This document shows positions 18,246 through 27,266 of a stretch of 48,677 nt of DNA, piece by piece (position 1 is the first letter of the stretch; each line of letters starts with the position of its first letter). The stretch comes from JBDLSY01 sp043777895 (GTDB taxonomy: Bacteria > Pseudomonadota > Gammaproteobacteria > Burkholderiales > Burkholderiaceae_C). The notes under the pieces were generated by a model, which saw only the letters and a program-made list of their open reading frames with translations, was not told the origin of the DNA and searched no databases. The position numbers and the translations under genes are program-made. The stretch is from contig JAYWHD010000130.1 of NCBI GenBank assembly GCA_043777895.1, positions 1-48,677 of the forward strand, written 5' to 3'.

Positions 18246-18674
18246 ATGATTTATAAATTATTAATTCTGTGGTTAGTTTTAAAACCAATCATTTTATTTT
18301 TAATGATTAACCACTTTGACTTTTTTTATGACTACCATTTAGAAAACCACGTCTTTTACGTTCGCTTATTTAAACGGTTTAAAGTATATAAAGTTCACGT
18401 TAAGCACATAGAGTCTATTCGTATGATTAGTTATGATGCTTTAGAGACTACCGTGGCACTTCGTTTATGTAACCGCCGTGCCTCTAATGAATTTATTTGC
18501 GTTCGTTTAAAACGTGGTATGGTTAAACGAATCATTATTACACCTGAATACCCTGAACAATTTATTAGACGCTATACTTTGGCACTTAAGCGATTTAAGC
18601 GAATTGGCCGTTTAAAGCGTCTGCAATATTCAAAAGCTGCCAGTAGTAATATCACCACCTTTAAACCAATTTAA
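18246..18674 (+). CDS. unknown basic membrane-anchored protein after stomatin
   Basis: 142 residues, family not recognised. An N-terminal hydrophobic segment (about 3-24) is followed by a compact, very basic region (VRLFKRFKVYKVHVKHIESIRMI, then RLKRGMVKRIIITPEYPEQFIRRYTLALKRFKRIGRLKRLQ). The alternating strands and the phrase ITPEYPEQFIRRY vaguely recall bacterial PH-like domains, which often have a hairpin anchor and read out membrane surfaces. This is only a suggestion. It follows the NfeD-like/stomatin pair by about 70 bp in the same direction but has its own strong promoter just upstream. It is convergent with dnaG. Confidence 0.65.
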   Translation: MIYKLLILWLVLKPIILFLMINHFDFFYDYHLENHVFYVRLFKRFKVYKVHVKHIESIRMISYDALETTVALRLCNRRASNEFICVRLKRGMVKRIIITPEYPEQFIRRYTLALKRFKRIGRLKRLQYSKAASSNITTFKPI

Positions 18675-18719
18675 ATATAAAAATATCTACTAATCTACTA
18701 AAATAATCTCTAAATCAGC

Positions 18720-20780
18720 TCACTCTACAGGCTTGTCTAAATAAGCGACTTGTGCCTGTTTAAGTAAACCATTTAGATATTTATAGTCTTGTAACGCTGC
18801 CATTGAACTACCCACTTTATCGGCGGTTTGCTTACACAAAGATTGCAGTTGCACATACCGCAAATAAGCCGCTAAACGTACTGCATCATCAGCGGCAGGC
18901 GATACAGTTTCTTTTAGCTCTTTAGCGTAAGCAGCTTGCAACCAACCCATTAATGCTTCACTTTTTCCTTGTTCAGCTTGTAAGCTTATGTATTGCGTAA
19001 TATCCGCCTCGCTTACAGTGATTGTAGTACCGTTACGCGGCATTTGATGTCTGTGTTCTAACGCATCACACAATAATGCTAAATTTTTTTCATCTAACGT
19101 AGCGTTCTTTAAATCTATACGCCATGCTACTAACCAAGGATATGCTAAAACAAATTGTTCAGGTGCTTGTAACAACACTAAAGCCAGTAAATAAGCTTTA
19201 CTGGCTTGCGGTGCTAAAGCCCCTGTACTGGTACGAATACCTGTTTTACTGTTTTTTTGTTGAGCAATCCAATCGTCTTTACTTAGCCGTGGTTTAGAGT
19301 GTTTGATACTGCCGTCTAATTGCATTTTTAAAGGCGATAGCTGTGTTTTTACGGCTTGAATACCATATTTTTCAGCATTATTATTTGTATGGTTTGTATT
19401 GGTAATAGTCGGCGAATGAAAAACTGTGTGTTTAGTCGCTAAAGTGTCTACTTTCAAAAATTGCTCTACTTCAGCCGAACTTATTTTTGTTAAGTATGCT
19501 AGCCCTTTGGTTAATTGCAGACGCAACATACGGACCTGAATACTGTGTAACATTGGCTTAGCTTCTTGTAGTAAAGCGGTACGTCCTTCGGCATATTGAA
19601 TGTTATGACGCTCAATCAGTGTATTAAGTAATACTTGCGATAAAGGCAAGGCATTAATAATCGCTTGCTCAAATGCTTGTGTTCCCTCTTGACGTACAAA
19701 ACTATCGGGGTCATGCTCTGTAGGCAAAAACAAAAACGACACATGGCGGGTTTCTGTCAAAATAGGTAAACTAGCCTCCAAAGCACGCCATGCGGCTTTA
19801 CGGCCTGCCATATCCCCATCAAAACTAAAAATAATATGGTCGGTATAACGAAATAATTTTTGTATATGGCTACTGCCTACGGCCGTGCCTAAAGTAGCCA
19901 CTGTTTGTTGAAAACCCCATTGAGCCAAAGCAATTACGTCCATGTAGCCTTCAGTAACCACTACATATCCAGCAGCCCGAATAGCTATACGGGCTTCATT
20001 TAAACCATATAACTCATTGCTTTTATTAAACAGAACTGTTTCAGGCGAGTTTAAATATTTAGGTTCACCTTGATCAATGACCCGCCCACCAAAACCAATA
20101 ATTTCACCGCGCGTAGAACGAATAGGGAACATAATTCTATCTCTAAAACGGTCATAATGACGCGATGACAAAGGTGTATGGCTGTCTGTAGCACTGGATA
20201 GTTCATTTTTTTTTTCAATGACTAAACCGCAATCAATCCAGCTTGTATCATGATAGTTAGATACAACTTGATTCAAAGCTTGCCAATCACTGGGGGCATA
20301 GCCCACACCATATTTAGCGGCAATTTCACCACTTACACCACGTTTTTTCAAGTATTCAACGGCTTTATTTGAGACGTGTTTCAGTTGTTGTTTATAAAAC
20401 TGTGCGGCTAACAGGTTATTGTCTAGTAACCGCAAGCGATAATTGGACTCTTCATTTGCTTTGTCAAGTGATTGGTGTTTATTACGTACTTCAGTGGGTA
20501 CTGTTAAGCCGATGGTTCTTGCTAACTCTTCTACTGCTTCGGGGAACGCATAACCACTGTACTCCATTAAAAACCCTAATGCACTGCCACTAACGCCACA
20601 CCCAAAACAGTGATAAAACTGTTTTGCAGGACTCACACTGAATGACGGTGATTTTTCGTTATGAAATGGACATAAGCCTGTAAAGTTAGCACCAGCTTTA
20701 CGTAAAGTAACATAACGCCCTACTAACTCAACAATATCAGTTCGTGCCAATACATCTTGTACAAATTGATTAGGAATCAT
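18720..20780 (-). CDS. dnaG: DNA primase
   Basis: 686-residue primase that makes RNA primers for replication with DnaB. Domains in order: CHC2 zinc-binding domain (FTGLCPFHNEKSPSFSVSP...YHCFGCG), the catalytic core with the DnaG motif FPIRSTRGEIIGFGGRVI, a TOPRIM domain (VVTEGYMDVIALAQWG, then FSFDGDMAGRKAA), and a C-terminal helicase-binding region. The frame is open to an ATG at 20822, but the universal start MIPNQFVQDVLARTDIVELV begins at 20780. It is about 100 residues longer than the E. coli enzyme, partly through a low-complexity linker (TITNTNHTNNN) before the C-terminal domain. The usual rpsU and rpoD neighbours are absent. Confidence 0.96.
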   Translation of the reverse strand: MIPNQFVQDVLARTDIVELVGRYVTLRKAGANFTGLCPFHNEKSPSFSVSPAKQFYHCFGCGVSGSALGFLMEYSGYAFPEAVEELARTIGLTVPTEVRNKHQSLDKANEESNYRLRLLDNNLLAAQFYKQQLKHVSNKAVEYLKKRGVSGEIAAKYGVGYAPSDWQALNQVVSNYHDTSWIDCGLVIEKKNELSSATDSHTPLSSRHYDRFRDRIMFPIRSTRGEIIGFGGRVIDQGEPKYLNSPETVLFNKSNELYGLNEARIAIRAAGYVVVTEGYMDVIALAQWGFQQTVATLGTAVGSSHIQKLFRYTDHIIFSFDGDMAGRKAAWRALEASLPILTETRHVSFLFLPTEHDPDSFVRQEGTQAFEQAIINALPLSQVLLNTLIERHNIQYAEGRTALLQEAKPMLHSIQVRMLRLQLTKGLAYLTKISSAEVEQFLKVDTLATKHTVFHSPTITNTNHTNNNAEKYGIQAVKTQLSPLKMQLDGSIKHSKPRLSKDDWIAQQKNSKTGIRTSTGALAPQASKAYLLALVLLQAPEQFVLAYPWLVAWRIDLKNATLDEKNLALLCDALEHRHQMPRNGTTITVSEADITQYISLQAEQGKSEALMGWLQAAYAKELKETVSPAADDAVRLAAYLRYVQLQSLCKQTADKVGSSMAALQDYKYLNGLLKQAQVAYLDKPVE

Positions 20781-20875
20781 ATAGTTTTTAATAAATAAAA
20801 AAGCGACCGAAGCCGCTTTCAAATTATATTGATATTTATCGTTTTGTTTTATATAAATGCTTATTACAAATAATA

Positions 20876-21505
20876 TTAAGTAATGATTTGCTTGTAATCG
20901 GTATCTATAAAACTTTGTTTTTGTGAAACTTTATCATACAGTTTAGCCAAATTAACATTGTCTCGCCAGTTAATCGCTGGAAAACGAAGATCTAAGTAAG
21001 CCAGTGCAACACACACGCTAATATCAGCCAAAGTATAGTTGTTGCCAAAACACCATGATTTCTCGCCTAAACTATCACTCATCATACGTAGTGCATTTTG
21101 TATTTTAACTAAATGGCGTGTGACCCATGCTTGACAACGCTGCTCATCAGTTCGCCCAGCCCAGGTTTGCTCTAAACGTGCTGCAATTGCAGCATCAGAC
21201 AAACCATCGGCTAACGCCTCCCATGTACGAACCACTACACGTTCTTTACCTGCCGATGGGATAAGCTTGCTAACGGGTGTCAGTGTGTCTAAATACTCAA
21301 CAATTACACGGCTATCATACACTGCAGTGTCATCTTCCATGACCATACAAGGAACTTTGCCTAAAGGGTTATGGCGGCTAATAACCACCTGTGAATCCCA
21401 CACGTCTTCAATCTCAAAATGACATTCAATTTTTTTTTCAGCCATCACAATACGGACTTTTCGCGTATAAGGGCTGGTAGTAGAACCGATTAATCGTAAA
21501 GCCAT
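20876..21505 (-). CDS. glutathione S-transferase-like protein (SspA-like)
   Basis: 209 residues with an N-terminal thioredoxin-like GST domain (RLIGSTTSPYTRKVRIVMAEKKI; NPLGKVPCMVMEDDTAVYDSRVIVEYLD) and a helical C-terminal domain (NYTLADISVCVALAYLDLRFP). It could be a true GST or a stringent starvation protein A-type RNA-polymerase-associated protein; sequence alone does not settle it. The SPYT motif supplies the likely catalytic Ser or Tyr. Divergent placement next to purB is the same as in many Burkholderiales. The ATG at 21505 (MALRL) is preferred over the upstream one at 21526. Confidence 0.88.
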   Translation of the reverse strand: MALRLIGSTTSPYTRKVRIVMAEKKIECHFEIEDVWDSQVVISRHNPLGKVPCMVMEDDTAVYDSRVIVEYLDTLTPVSKLIPSAGKERVVVRTWEALADGLSDAAIAARLEQTWAGRTDEQRCQAWVTRHLVKIQNALRMMSDSLGEKSWCFGNNYTLADISVCVALAYLDLRFPAINWRDNVNLAKLYDKVSQKQSFIDTDYKQIIT

Positions 21506-21809
21506 AGTTTTCTTAAAGTTAAGCAAATGTGCAAAATAGCATAGAAATTACTGTACAGGATTACTTATTTTATCAGTAAGCGAGATAGATAAAAATAGTG
21601 TACGCACTAATATAGTTGTAAAAATGCAACATAATATATTAAGTACTTTTTAATGAAACACACCACATCATACAATACACCATAAAGTGTGTGTATTTAC
21701 ATAAACATTTTTAACATTTAATTTAATTATGTGTCTTTAAATTTTACTATTTATTTTTACTATTTATTTTTATTATTTTATTGTATTACTTTATTTTGAG
21801 CCTATTTTT

Positions 21810-23207
21810 ATGTCTTCTATAACGTTTTTACCTTCAAGTTCATTGTCTGCTTTAAGTCCGTTAGATGGACGTTATGCCAGCAAAACATTACCACTATGCA
21901 AATGGTTTTCTGAAGCCGCTTTATTACGTTGCCGTGTTCAAGTTGAGATAGCTTGGTTTATTGCTTTATCAGATGTTGGCTTGCCACAATTGTCTACTTT
22001 ACCTCAAGCTGAACGAGACACTTTAAATAAAATAGTTAATAACTTTAAATTAGAAGATGCTCAAGCCATTAAAACAATTGAAGCAACGACCAACCACGAT
22101 GTCAAAGCCGTAGAATACTGGCTAAAAGCAACTTTAAAAAAGTCTGAAAACCATTTAACGCATGCTGCACACGCGGCTGAATTTATACACTTTGCTTGTA
22201 CATCAGAAGACATTAACAACACATCACATGCCTTAATGTTACAAGGCGGCCGTCAAGTCATTAATCAATCTTTAACTGCCATTATTCAACAGTTAAGCAA
22301 TATGGCACAGTTGTTTGCAGGACAAGCTATGTTGTCGCGTACTCATGGACAAACAGCTAGCCCAACAACAGTAGGCAAAGAAATAGCTAACGTATTAGTG
22401 CGTCTTAAGTCGGCGCAAGCAGACATTAATGCCGTTGAATTATTAGCAAAAATGAATGGAGCAGTCGGTAACTACAATGCCCATACTATTGCGTATCCAA
22501 ATATAGATTGGCCGAAATTTAGTCAATCCGTTGTTGAAAGCTTGGGTTTAACGTTTAATCCAATGACTATTCAAATTGAGCCACACGATTATATGGCACG
22601 TCTATTTGATGCGATAGCACGAATCAACACCATATTAATTGACTTTAACCGTGACATTTGGGGTTATATTAGTGTGGGTTATTTTAAGCAAAAACTAAAA
22701 GAAGGTGAGATTGGTTCATCAACTATGCCCCATAAAGTGAATCCAATAGATTTTGAAAATGCTGAAGGTAATTTAGGTCTAGCCAATGCGGTGTTGCGTC
22801 ACATGGCAGAAAAATTACCTATTTCTAGATGGCAGCGTGATTTAACCGACAGTACAGTACTAAGAAATATGGGTGTAGGTTTAGGTTACAGCTTATTAGC
22901 CTATGATAGCACCTTAAAAGGACTCAATAAATTAGAAATAAATACATCCCGTTTAAACGAAGATTTAAATAATAGCTGGGAAGTACTCGCAGAAGCGATT
23001 CAAACCGTGATGCGTGTCCACGGTTTGCCTAACCCCTACGAACAGCTTAAAGCTTTAACACGCGGTAAAGAAGGTATTAGTCAAGCGTCATTACAAGCAT
23101 TTGTTACACAATTAAATTTACCGACCGATGAAAAAATCCGTTTAATGCAATTAACGCCGCAAGCGTATATAGGACTAGCAGAATCATTGACACTGGCAGC
23201 TATTTAA
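21810..23207 (+). CDS. purB: adenylosuccinate lyase
   Basis: 465-residue PurB that cleaves SAICAR to AICAR and adenylosuccinate to AMP in purine synthesis. N-terminus LSALSPLDGRYASK, histidine motif TTNHDVKAVEYWL, the catalytic-base region SRTHGQTASPTT, and the superfamily signature GSSTMPHKVNPIDFENAEGN are all present. It is of the E. coli-type subgroup by length and motif. The 304-bp stretch from the GST start (21505) to this start holds only AT-rich sequence and a GTGTG palindromic region near 21660-21690; no other gene is seen. Confidence 0.97.
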   Translation: MSSITFLPSSSLSALSPLDGRYASKTLPLCKWFSEAALLRCRVQVEIAWFIALSDVGLPQLSTLPQAERDTLNKIVNNFKLEDAQAIKTIEATTNHDVKAVEYWLKATLKKSENHLTHAAHAAEFIHFACTSEDINNTSHALMLQGGRQVINQSLTAIIQQLSNMAQLFAGQAMLSRTHGQTASPTTVGKEIANVLVRLKSAQADINAVELLAKMNGAVGNYNAHTIAYPNIDWPKFSQSVVESLGLTFNPMTIQIEPHDYMARLFDAIARINTILIDFNRDIWGYISVGYFKQKLKEGEIGSSTMPHKVNPIDFENAEGNLGLANAVLRHMAEKLPISRWQRDLTDSTVLRNMGVGLGYSLLAYDSTLKGLNKLEINTSRLNEDLNNSWEVLAEAIQTVMRVHGLPNPYEQLKALTRGKEGISQASLQAFVTQLNLPTDEKIRLMQLTPQAYIGLAESLTLAAI

Positions 23208-23339
23208 CTTTATAAGTTTATAAATTTATAAAGTTTATTGTTTTAAAGTAAATTAAGTATAGTAAAATCTATTTAAATAAAACTTGACTAAATTACACTG
23301 GTATTATCTTTTTATCTAACCTTTTATTTTTTATTCTTT

Positions 23340-23396
23340 ATTTATTTTGTTTATTATTTATTATTTATTATTTATTTATTTATTTATTTATTTTTT
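23340..23396. repeat. TTTATTA / TTTA low-complexity repeat before the iron transporter operon
   Basis: A run of TTTATTATTTATTATT units passing into a TTTA microsatellite lies about 40-95 bp upstream of the iron-binding protein start. No Fur-box-like palindrome was seen in this 227-bp gap. Confidence 0.75.
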
Positions 23397-23435
23397 ACTT
23401 ACTGTTTACTTTTCAACTATTTTTTAAAAAATTAT

Positions 23436-24455
23436 ATGCAAAAAAATTCACTCTCTCGCTCTGTATTAGCACTTGCTTTATCAGCTTTAGCAACACTGTC
23501 ATTCGCTGAAACTGTCACTGTTTACTCTGCCCGTAATGAACAATTAATTAAGCCTCTGTTTGACCAATATACGGCTGAAACCGGTATAGAGATTAAAATG
23601 CTGACAGATAAAGAAGGCCCTTTATTGGCTCGTTTACAAGCTGAAGGGATTAATACCCCTGCTGATATTTTAATTACGGTTGATGCGGGTAACCTGTGGC
23701 AAGCTTCGTCACTAGGTTTACTAAAAACCATCAATTCAAAAACTTTAAAAAATAACATTCCCGCCCATCTACGTGACCCTAAGCAGCAATGGTTTGGTTT
23801 ATCAATACGTGCCAGAACTATGGTTTATAACCCTAGTTTAATTAATGCCGAACAACTATCAACGTATGAACAGTTAGCAAACCCTAGCTTTAAAGACAAG
23901 TTATGCCTTCGTACCAGTAAAAAAGTGTATAACCAATCATTAGTGGCTATGATGATTGCACAATATGGTGAACCTAAAACCGAAAAGATAATTAAAGGCT
24001 GGGTTAATAATTTAGCAACCGATGTATTTCCTGATGATACCAAGTTAATTGAAGCTGTTGCCGCAGGACAATGTGCGGTAGGGATTGTCAATACTTATTA
24101 CTTAGGCCGTATATTAAATAAATTATCTGCCGAACAACAAGCAACCTACAATGCTAAATTATTTTGGGCTAATCAAAAAACCAATGGTGTTCATGTCAAT
24201 GTATCAGGTGCGGGCGTAACGCGTTATGCTAAAAATGAATCAGGGGCTATTAAACTCATTGAATGGTTATCTTCTGATAAAGCACAAAGTATTTATGCTG
24301 ATAAAGATTTAGAATACCCTGCTAATCCAACAATCAAAGCAAATAGCTTGGTTAATAATTGGGGAGCGTTTAAACAAAATTTAATTAATATGAGTAAAGC
24401 CGGTGAATTACAAACTTCAGCGGTTAGATTAATGGACCGTGCAGGCTACAAATAA
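23436..24455 (+). CDS. fbpA: ferric-iron ABC transporter substrate-binding protein
   Basis: 339-residue periplasmic Fe3+-binding protein of the FbpA/FutA type. The Sec signal peptide ends near residue 24 (ALATLSFA|ET). The mature protein begins TVTVYSARNEQLIKPLFDQYTAETGI, as family members do. Iron ligands are probably the tyrosine pair in NTYYLGR (about 220) and the N-terminal Tyr in TVYSARNE, as in FutA1-like proteins. It heads a three-gene transporter and is followed 3 bp later by the permease. Fur control is expected for this family, but I saw no convincing operator. Confidence 0.94.
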   Translation: MQKNSLSRSVLALALSALATLSFAETVTVYSARNEQLIKPLFDQYTAETGIEIKMLTDKEGPLLARLQAEGINTPADILITVDAGNLWQASSLGLLKTINSKTLKNNIPAHLRDPKQQWFGLSIRARTMVYNPSLINAEQLSTYEQLANPSFKDKLCLRTSKKVYNQSLVAMMIAQYGEPKTEKIIKGWVNNLATDVFPDDTKLIEAVAAGQCAVGIVNTYYLGRILNKLSAEQQATYNAKLFWANQKTNGVHVNVSGAGVTRYAKNESGAIKLIEWLSSDKAQSIYADKDLEYPANPTIKANSLVNNWGAFKQNLINMSKAGELQTSAVRLMDRAGYK

Positions 24456-24458
24456 AGC

Positions 24459-26066
24459 ATGCGTCATTTACCACTACGCGGTGCATTGTATGTTACTCCG
24501 ATTGCCTTGCTAACACTTATTCCTTTAGGCGTGGTACTTAGTGCTTTTTTGTCGCCTCAAACCGATATTTGGGCACACTTAAGTGAGTATGTGTTACCTG
24601 ATGTACTAAAAAATACCCTTACACTGATATTGGGCGTAAGCGTAGGCGTGTTGATACTGGGTGTACCGTTAGCGTGGTTTACTTCGGTGTGTGAGTTCCC
24701 TGGCCGTAAGTTTTTTAGCTGGAGTTTAGTTTTACCGCTGGCGATGCCAGCCTATGTATTGGCTTTTGTACAAATAGGCTTACTTGATTTTACAGGGCCT
24801 ATTCAAACTGCTTTACGTGAGTTAATAGGGCATTTTAATGGCTTTCCTAGAATTCGCTCTACAGGTGGCGTATTATTAGTATTAAGTTTATCATTTTATC
24901 CTTACGTTTATTTATTGGCTCGCAATGCGTTTTTAACGCAAGGCAAGCACGCTTTAGAAGCAGCGCAAATATTAGGTTTATCACGGCAACAAGGCTTTTG
25001 GAGGGTTGCATTACCTATGGCTAGGCCTTGGCTAATTGCAGGTTTGACTTTAGCATTAATGGAAACATTGGCTGATTTTGGAACAGTGTCTATGTTTAAC
25101 TTTGATACATTTACTACTGCGATTTATAAATCATGGTTTTCACTGTTTAATTTACCTGCAGCTTTACAACTGGCTTCTATTTTAGTAGTATTTATTTTTA
25201 TACTCATTTCTTTAGAGCAATGGGGACGCGGTACTAAACAATATCAAGGGCGAATAATAGCAACGGATCGTATTCAATTACAAGGTTGGCACCGTTATTC
25301 AGCCACTGCTTTGTGTAGCTTAGTACTGATTATTTCGTTTATTGCTCCAGTCGTGCAACTACTTATTTGGACTGCCAAGGTATGGTACGAAGACTTTGAT
25401 AATAGATATATTGGTTTAATTATTCGCTCTGTGACTGTTTCACTGTTGGCCGCACTGATTGTTGCCACTTTGGCGTTAATTTTAGTGTTTATTCAACGCC
25501 GTTTTAATCAAAAAAGTACACGCTGGTTAATTCGGATAGCTACATTAGGCTATGCTGTCCCGGGTTCAGTATTAGCCATCGGTATTTTTGTACCTGTTGC
25601 TTGGTTAGACAATGTATTAATTCCAATAACGCATACTTTAGGTTTTACGAGCTATCAAGTTTTAAAAGGCTCTATTGCAGTGATGCTATTAGCACTGGTG
25701 ACCCGATTTATGGCGGTCGCTTTTCAACCGATTGACAGTGCTATGCAAAGAATTAGTCCTAATCAAGAAAATGCTGCCCGCTCATTGGGCTTGAATCAAC
25801 CACAAATGATTACTCGTTTGTACACGCCTTTGTTACGCGGTGGTATATTAACCGCAGTGTTAATGTGTTTTGTGGACGCTATGAAAGAAATGCCTATCAC
25901 ACTAATGACGCACCCTTTTGGGTGGAATACTTTGGCTGTACGTGTGTTTGAACTCACATCAGAAGGTATGTGGCAAAATGCGGCATTGCCTAGCTTAATG
26001 ATTGTTTTAACGGGTTTGATACCAGTCATTATTTTAGTTATTAATTCAGAAAAAATAAGCCTTTAA
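24459..26066 (+). CDS. fbpB: ferric-iron ABC transporter permease
   Basis: 535-residue double-length permease with about 12 transmembrane helices, formed by two fused BPD_transp_1 modules, as FbpB/FutB are. Each half has the EAA loop that docks on the ATPase: HALEAAQILGLSRQQGFWRVALPMARP in the first and NQENAARSLGLNQPQMITRLYTPLLRGG in the second. The late DAMKEMPITLMTHPFGWNTLAVRVFE is characteristic of iron permeases. It is 3 bp behind the binding-protein gene (stop TAA, GC, ATG), so translation is likely coupled. Confidence 0.95.
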   Translation: MRHLPLRGALYVTPIALLTLIPLGVVLSAFLSPQTDIWAHLSEYVLPDVLKNTLTLILGVSVGVLILGVPLAWFTSVCEFPGRKFFSWSLVLPLAMPAYVLAFVQIGLLDFTGPIQTALRELIGHFNGFPRIRSTGGVLLVLSLSFYPYVYLLARNAFLTQGKHALEAAQILGLSRQQGFWRVALPMARPWLIAGLTLALMETLADFGTVSMFNFDTFTTAIYKSWFSLFNLPAALQLASILVVFIFILISLEQWGRGTKQYQGRIIATDRIQLQGWHRYSATALCSLVLIISFIAPVVQLLIWTAKVWYEDFDNRYIGLIIRSVTVSLLAALIVATLALILVFIQRRFNQKSTRWLIRIATLGYAVPGSVLAIGIFVPVAWLDNVLIPITHTLGFTSYQVLKGSIAVMLLALVTRFMAVAFQPIDSAMQRISPNQENAARSLGLNQPQMITRLYTPLLRGGILTAVLMCFVDAMKEMPITLMTHPFGWNTLAVRVFELTSEGMWQNAALPSLMIVLTGLIPVIILVINSEKISL

Positions 26067-26141
26067 AAATAACTTATTACAATAGTATTTTGTTATTAAT
26101 ACTTTATTATTAGCACTTTATTAATTGAATACAATTAGTCA

Positions 26142-27245
26142 ATGAGTATATCTTACACTGTTACAACGCCTGTAATTCCTATTAATTACCCCCCTTTCGC
26201 TTTACTGATAGTAGACAATATCGGAATTAATTTTGGAAAGCGGCAAGTGGTAAATACATTGTCATTTTCTGTCAATTCAGGTGATATTGTGTGTTTACTC
26301 GGTGCATCAGGCTGTGGAAAAACCACTGTACTGCGTTCAATTGCTGGTTTTGAACCCGTTTCTGCAGGCACAATTACGTTAAACCAACAACTAATTTCAA
26401 ATACTCAAATCAATATTCCGCCACAAAAACGGGGTATTGGTATGGTGTTTCAAGATTATGCCTTGTTTCCGCACTTAACGGTTGCTGACAATATTGCTTT
26501 TGGTCTTAAAATAAAAAAACAATCGGCTACCGAGCAAGCGGCTCGCGTTCAGACGATGTTAGATTTAGTGGGCTTAAGTAATTTAGGTAAACGTTATATT
26601 CACGAATTGTCAGGTGGACAACAACAGCGAGTCGCTTTAGCGAGGGCTTTAGCACCACAGCCGCAGCTATTATTATTAGACGAACCATTTTCTAATTTAG
26701 ATGTTGAATTGCGTGAACGATTAGGGCAAGAGGTCAGAGCTATTTTAAAACAAACAGGTACAACGGCTATTTTAGTCACCCATGATCAATATGAAGCTTT
26801 TGCAGTCGCCGATAAAATAGGTATTGTGTCTGATGGAAAAATTTGTCAATGGGGAACACCGTATGACTTGTATCATGAACCCATTAACCGTTACGTCGCT
26901 AATTTTATTGGTGAAGGGGTATTGTTACCCGCAAAAATACTCACTACACAACACATTCAGTGCGAGTTAGGTGTTATTACACACCCAATCATCAACACTT
27001 ATTGTATAGGACACCCTATTGATTTACTCATTCGCCCCGATGATATTCAATATAATCCAAATAGCCCGTTAAAAGCTAAAATAGTTGCCAAATTTTTTAG
27101 AGGGGCGTATTTTTTGTACTCTTTAGAACTAGCTTCTAAACAAACAGTATTGTCTTTAATACCAAGTTATCATAACCATAATATTAATGAATATATTGGC
27201 ATTGAATTAACTATCAACCATATTATTACCTTTGCTGCGAAATAA
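26142..27245 (+). CDS. fbpC: ferric-iron ABC transporter ATP-binding protein
   Basis: 367-residue ATPase completing the iron transporter. Walker A GASGCGKTT is near residue 51, the signature is LSGGQQQR, Walker B LLLLDEPFSNLD, and the H-switch THDQYEAFAVADKIG. The C-terminal about 120 residues form the TOBE/regulatory domain (DLLIRPDDIQYN, FFRGAYFLYSLEL) typical of FbpC, which can sense intracellular iron. It starts 75 bp after the permease. An extra about 20 N-terminal residues (MSISYTVTTPVIPINYPPF) precede the conserved part, so a later start is possible, but no other good start codon is visible. Confidence 0.94.
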   Translation: MSISYTVTTPVIPINYPPFALLIVDNIGINFGKRQVVNTLSFSVNSGDIVCLLGASGCGKTTVLRSIAGFEPVSAGTITLNQQLISNTQINIPPQKRGIGMVFQDYALFPHLTVADNIAFGLKIKKQSATEQAARVQTMLDLVGLSNLGKRYIHELSGGQQQRVALARALAPQPQLLLLDEPFSNLDVELRERLGQEVRAILKQTGTTAILVTHDQYEAFAVADKIGIVSDGKICQWGTPYDLYHEPINRYVANFIGEGVLLPAKILTTQHIQCELGVITHPIINTYCIGHPIDLLIRPDDIQYNPNSPLKAKIVAKFFRGAYFLYSLELASKQTVLSLIPSYHNHNINEYIGIELTINHIITFAAK

Positions 27246-27266
27246 AACAAATACACTTATACTTGT

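Noticed and set aside
23284..23307. TTGACT and TATTAT upstream of the iron-binding protein gene as a promoter
   Set aside because: The spacer is about 12 bp, too short for a sigma-70 promoter.
23208..23435. Fur box before the ferric transporter
   Set aside because: I searched the gap for GATAATGATAATCATTATC-like 7-1-7 palindromes and saw none good enough; AT runs make weak matches meaningless.
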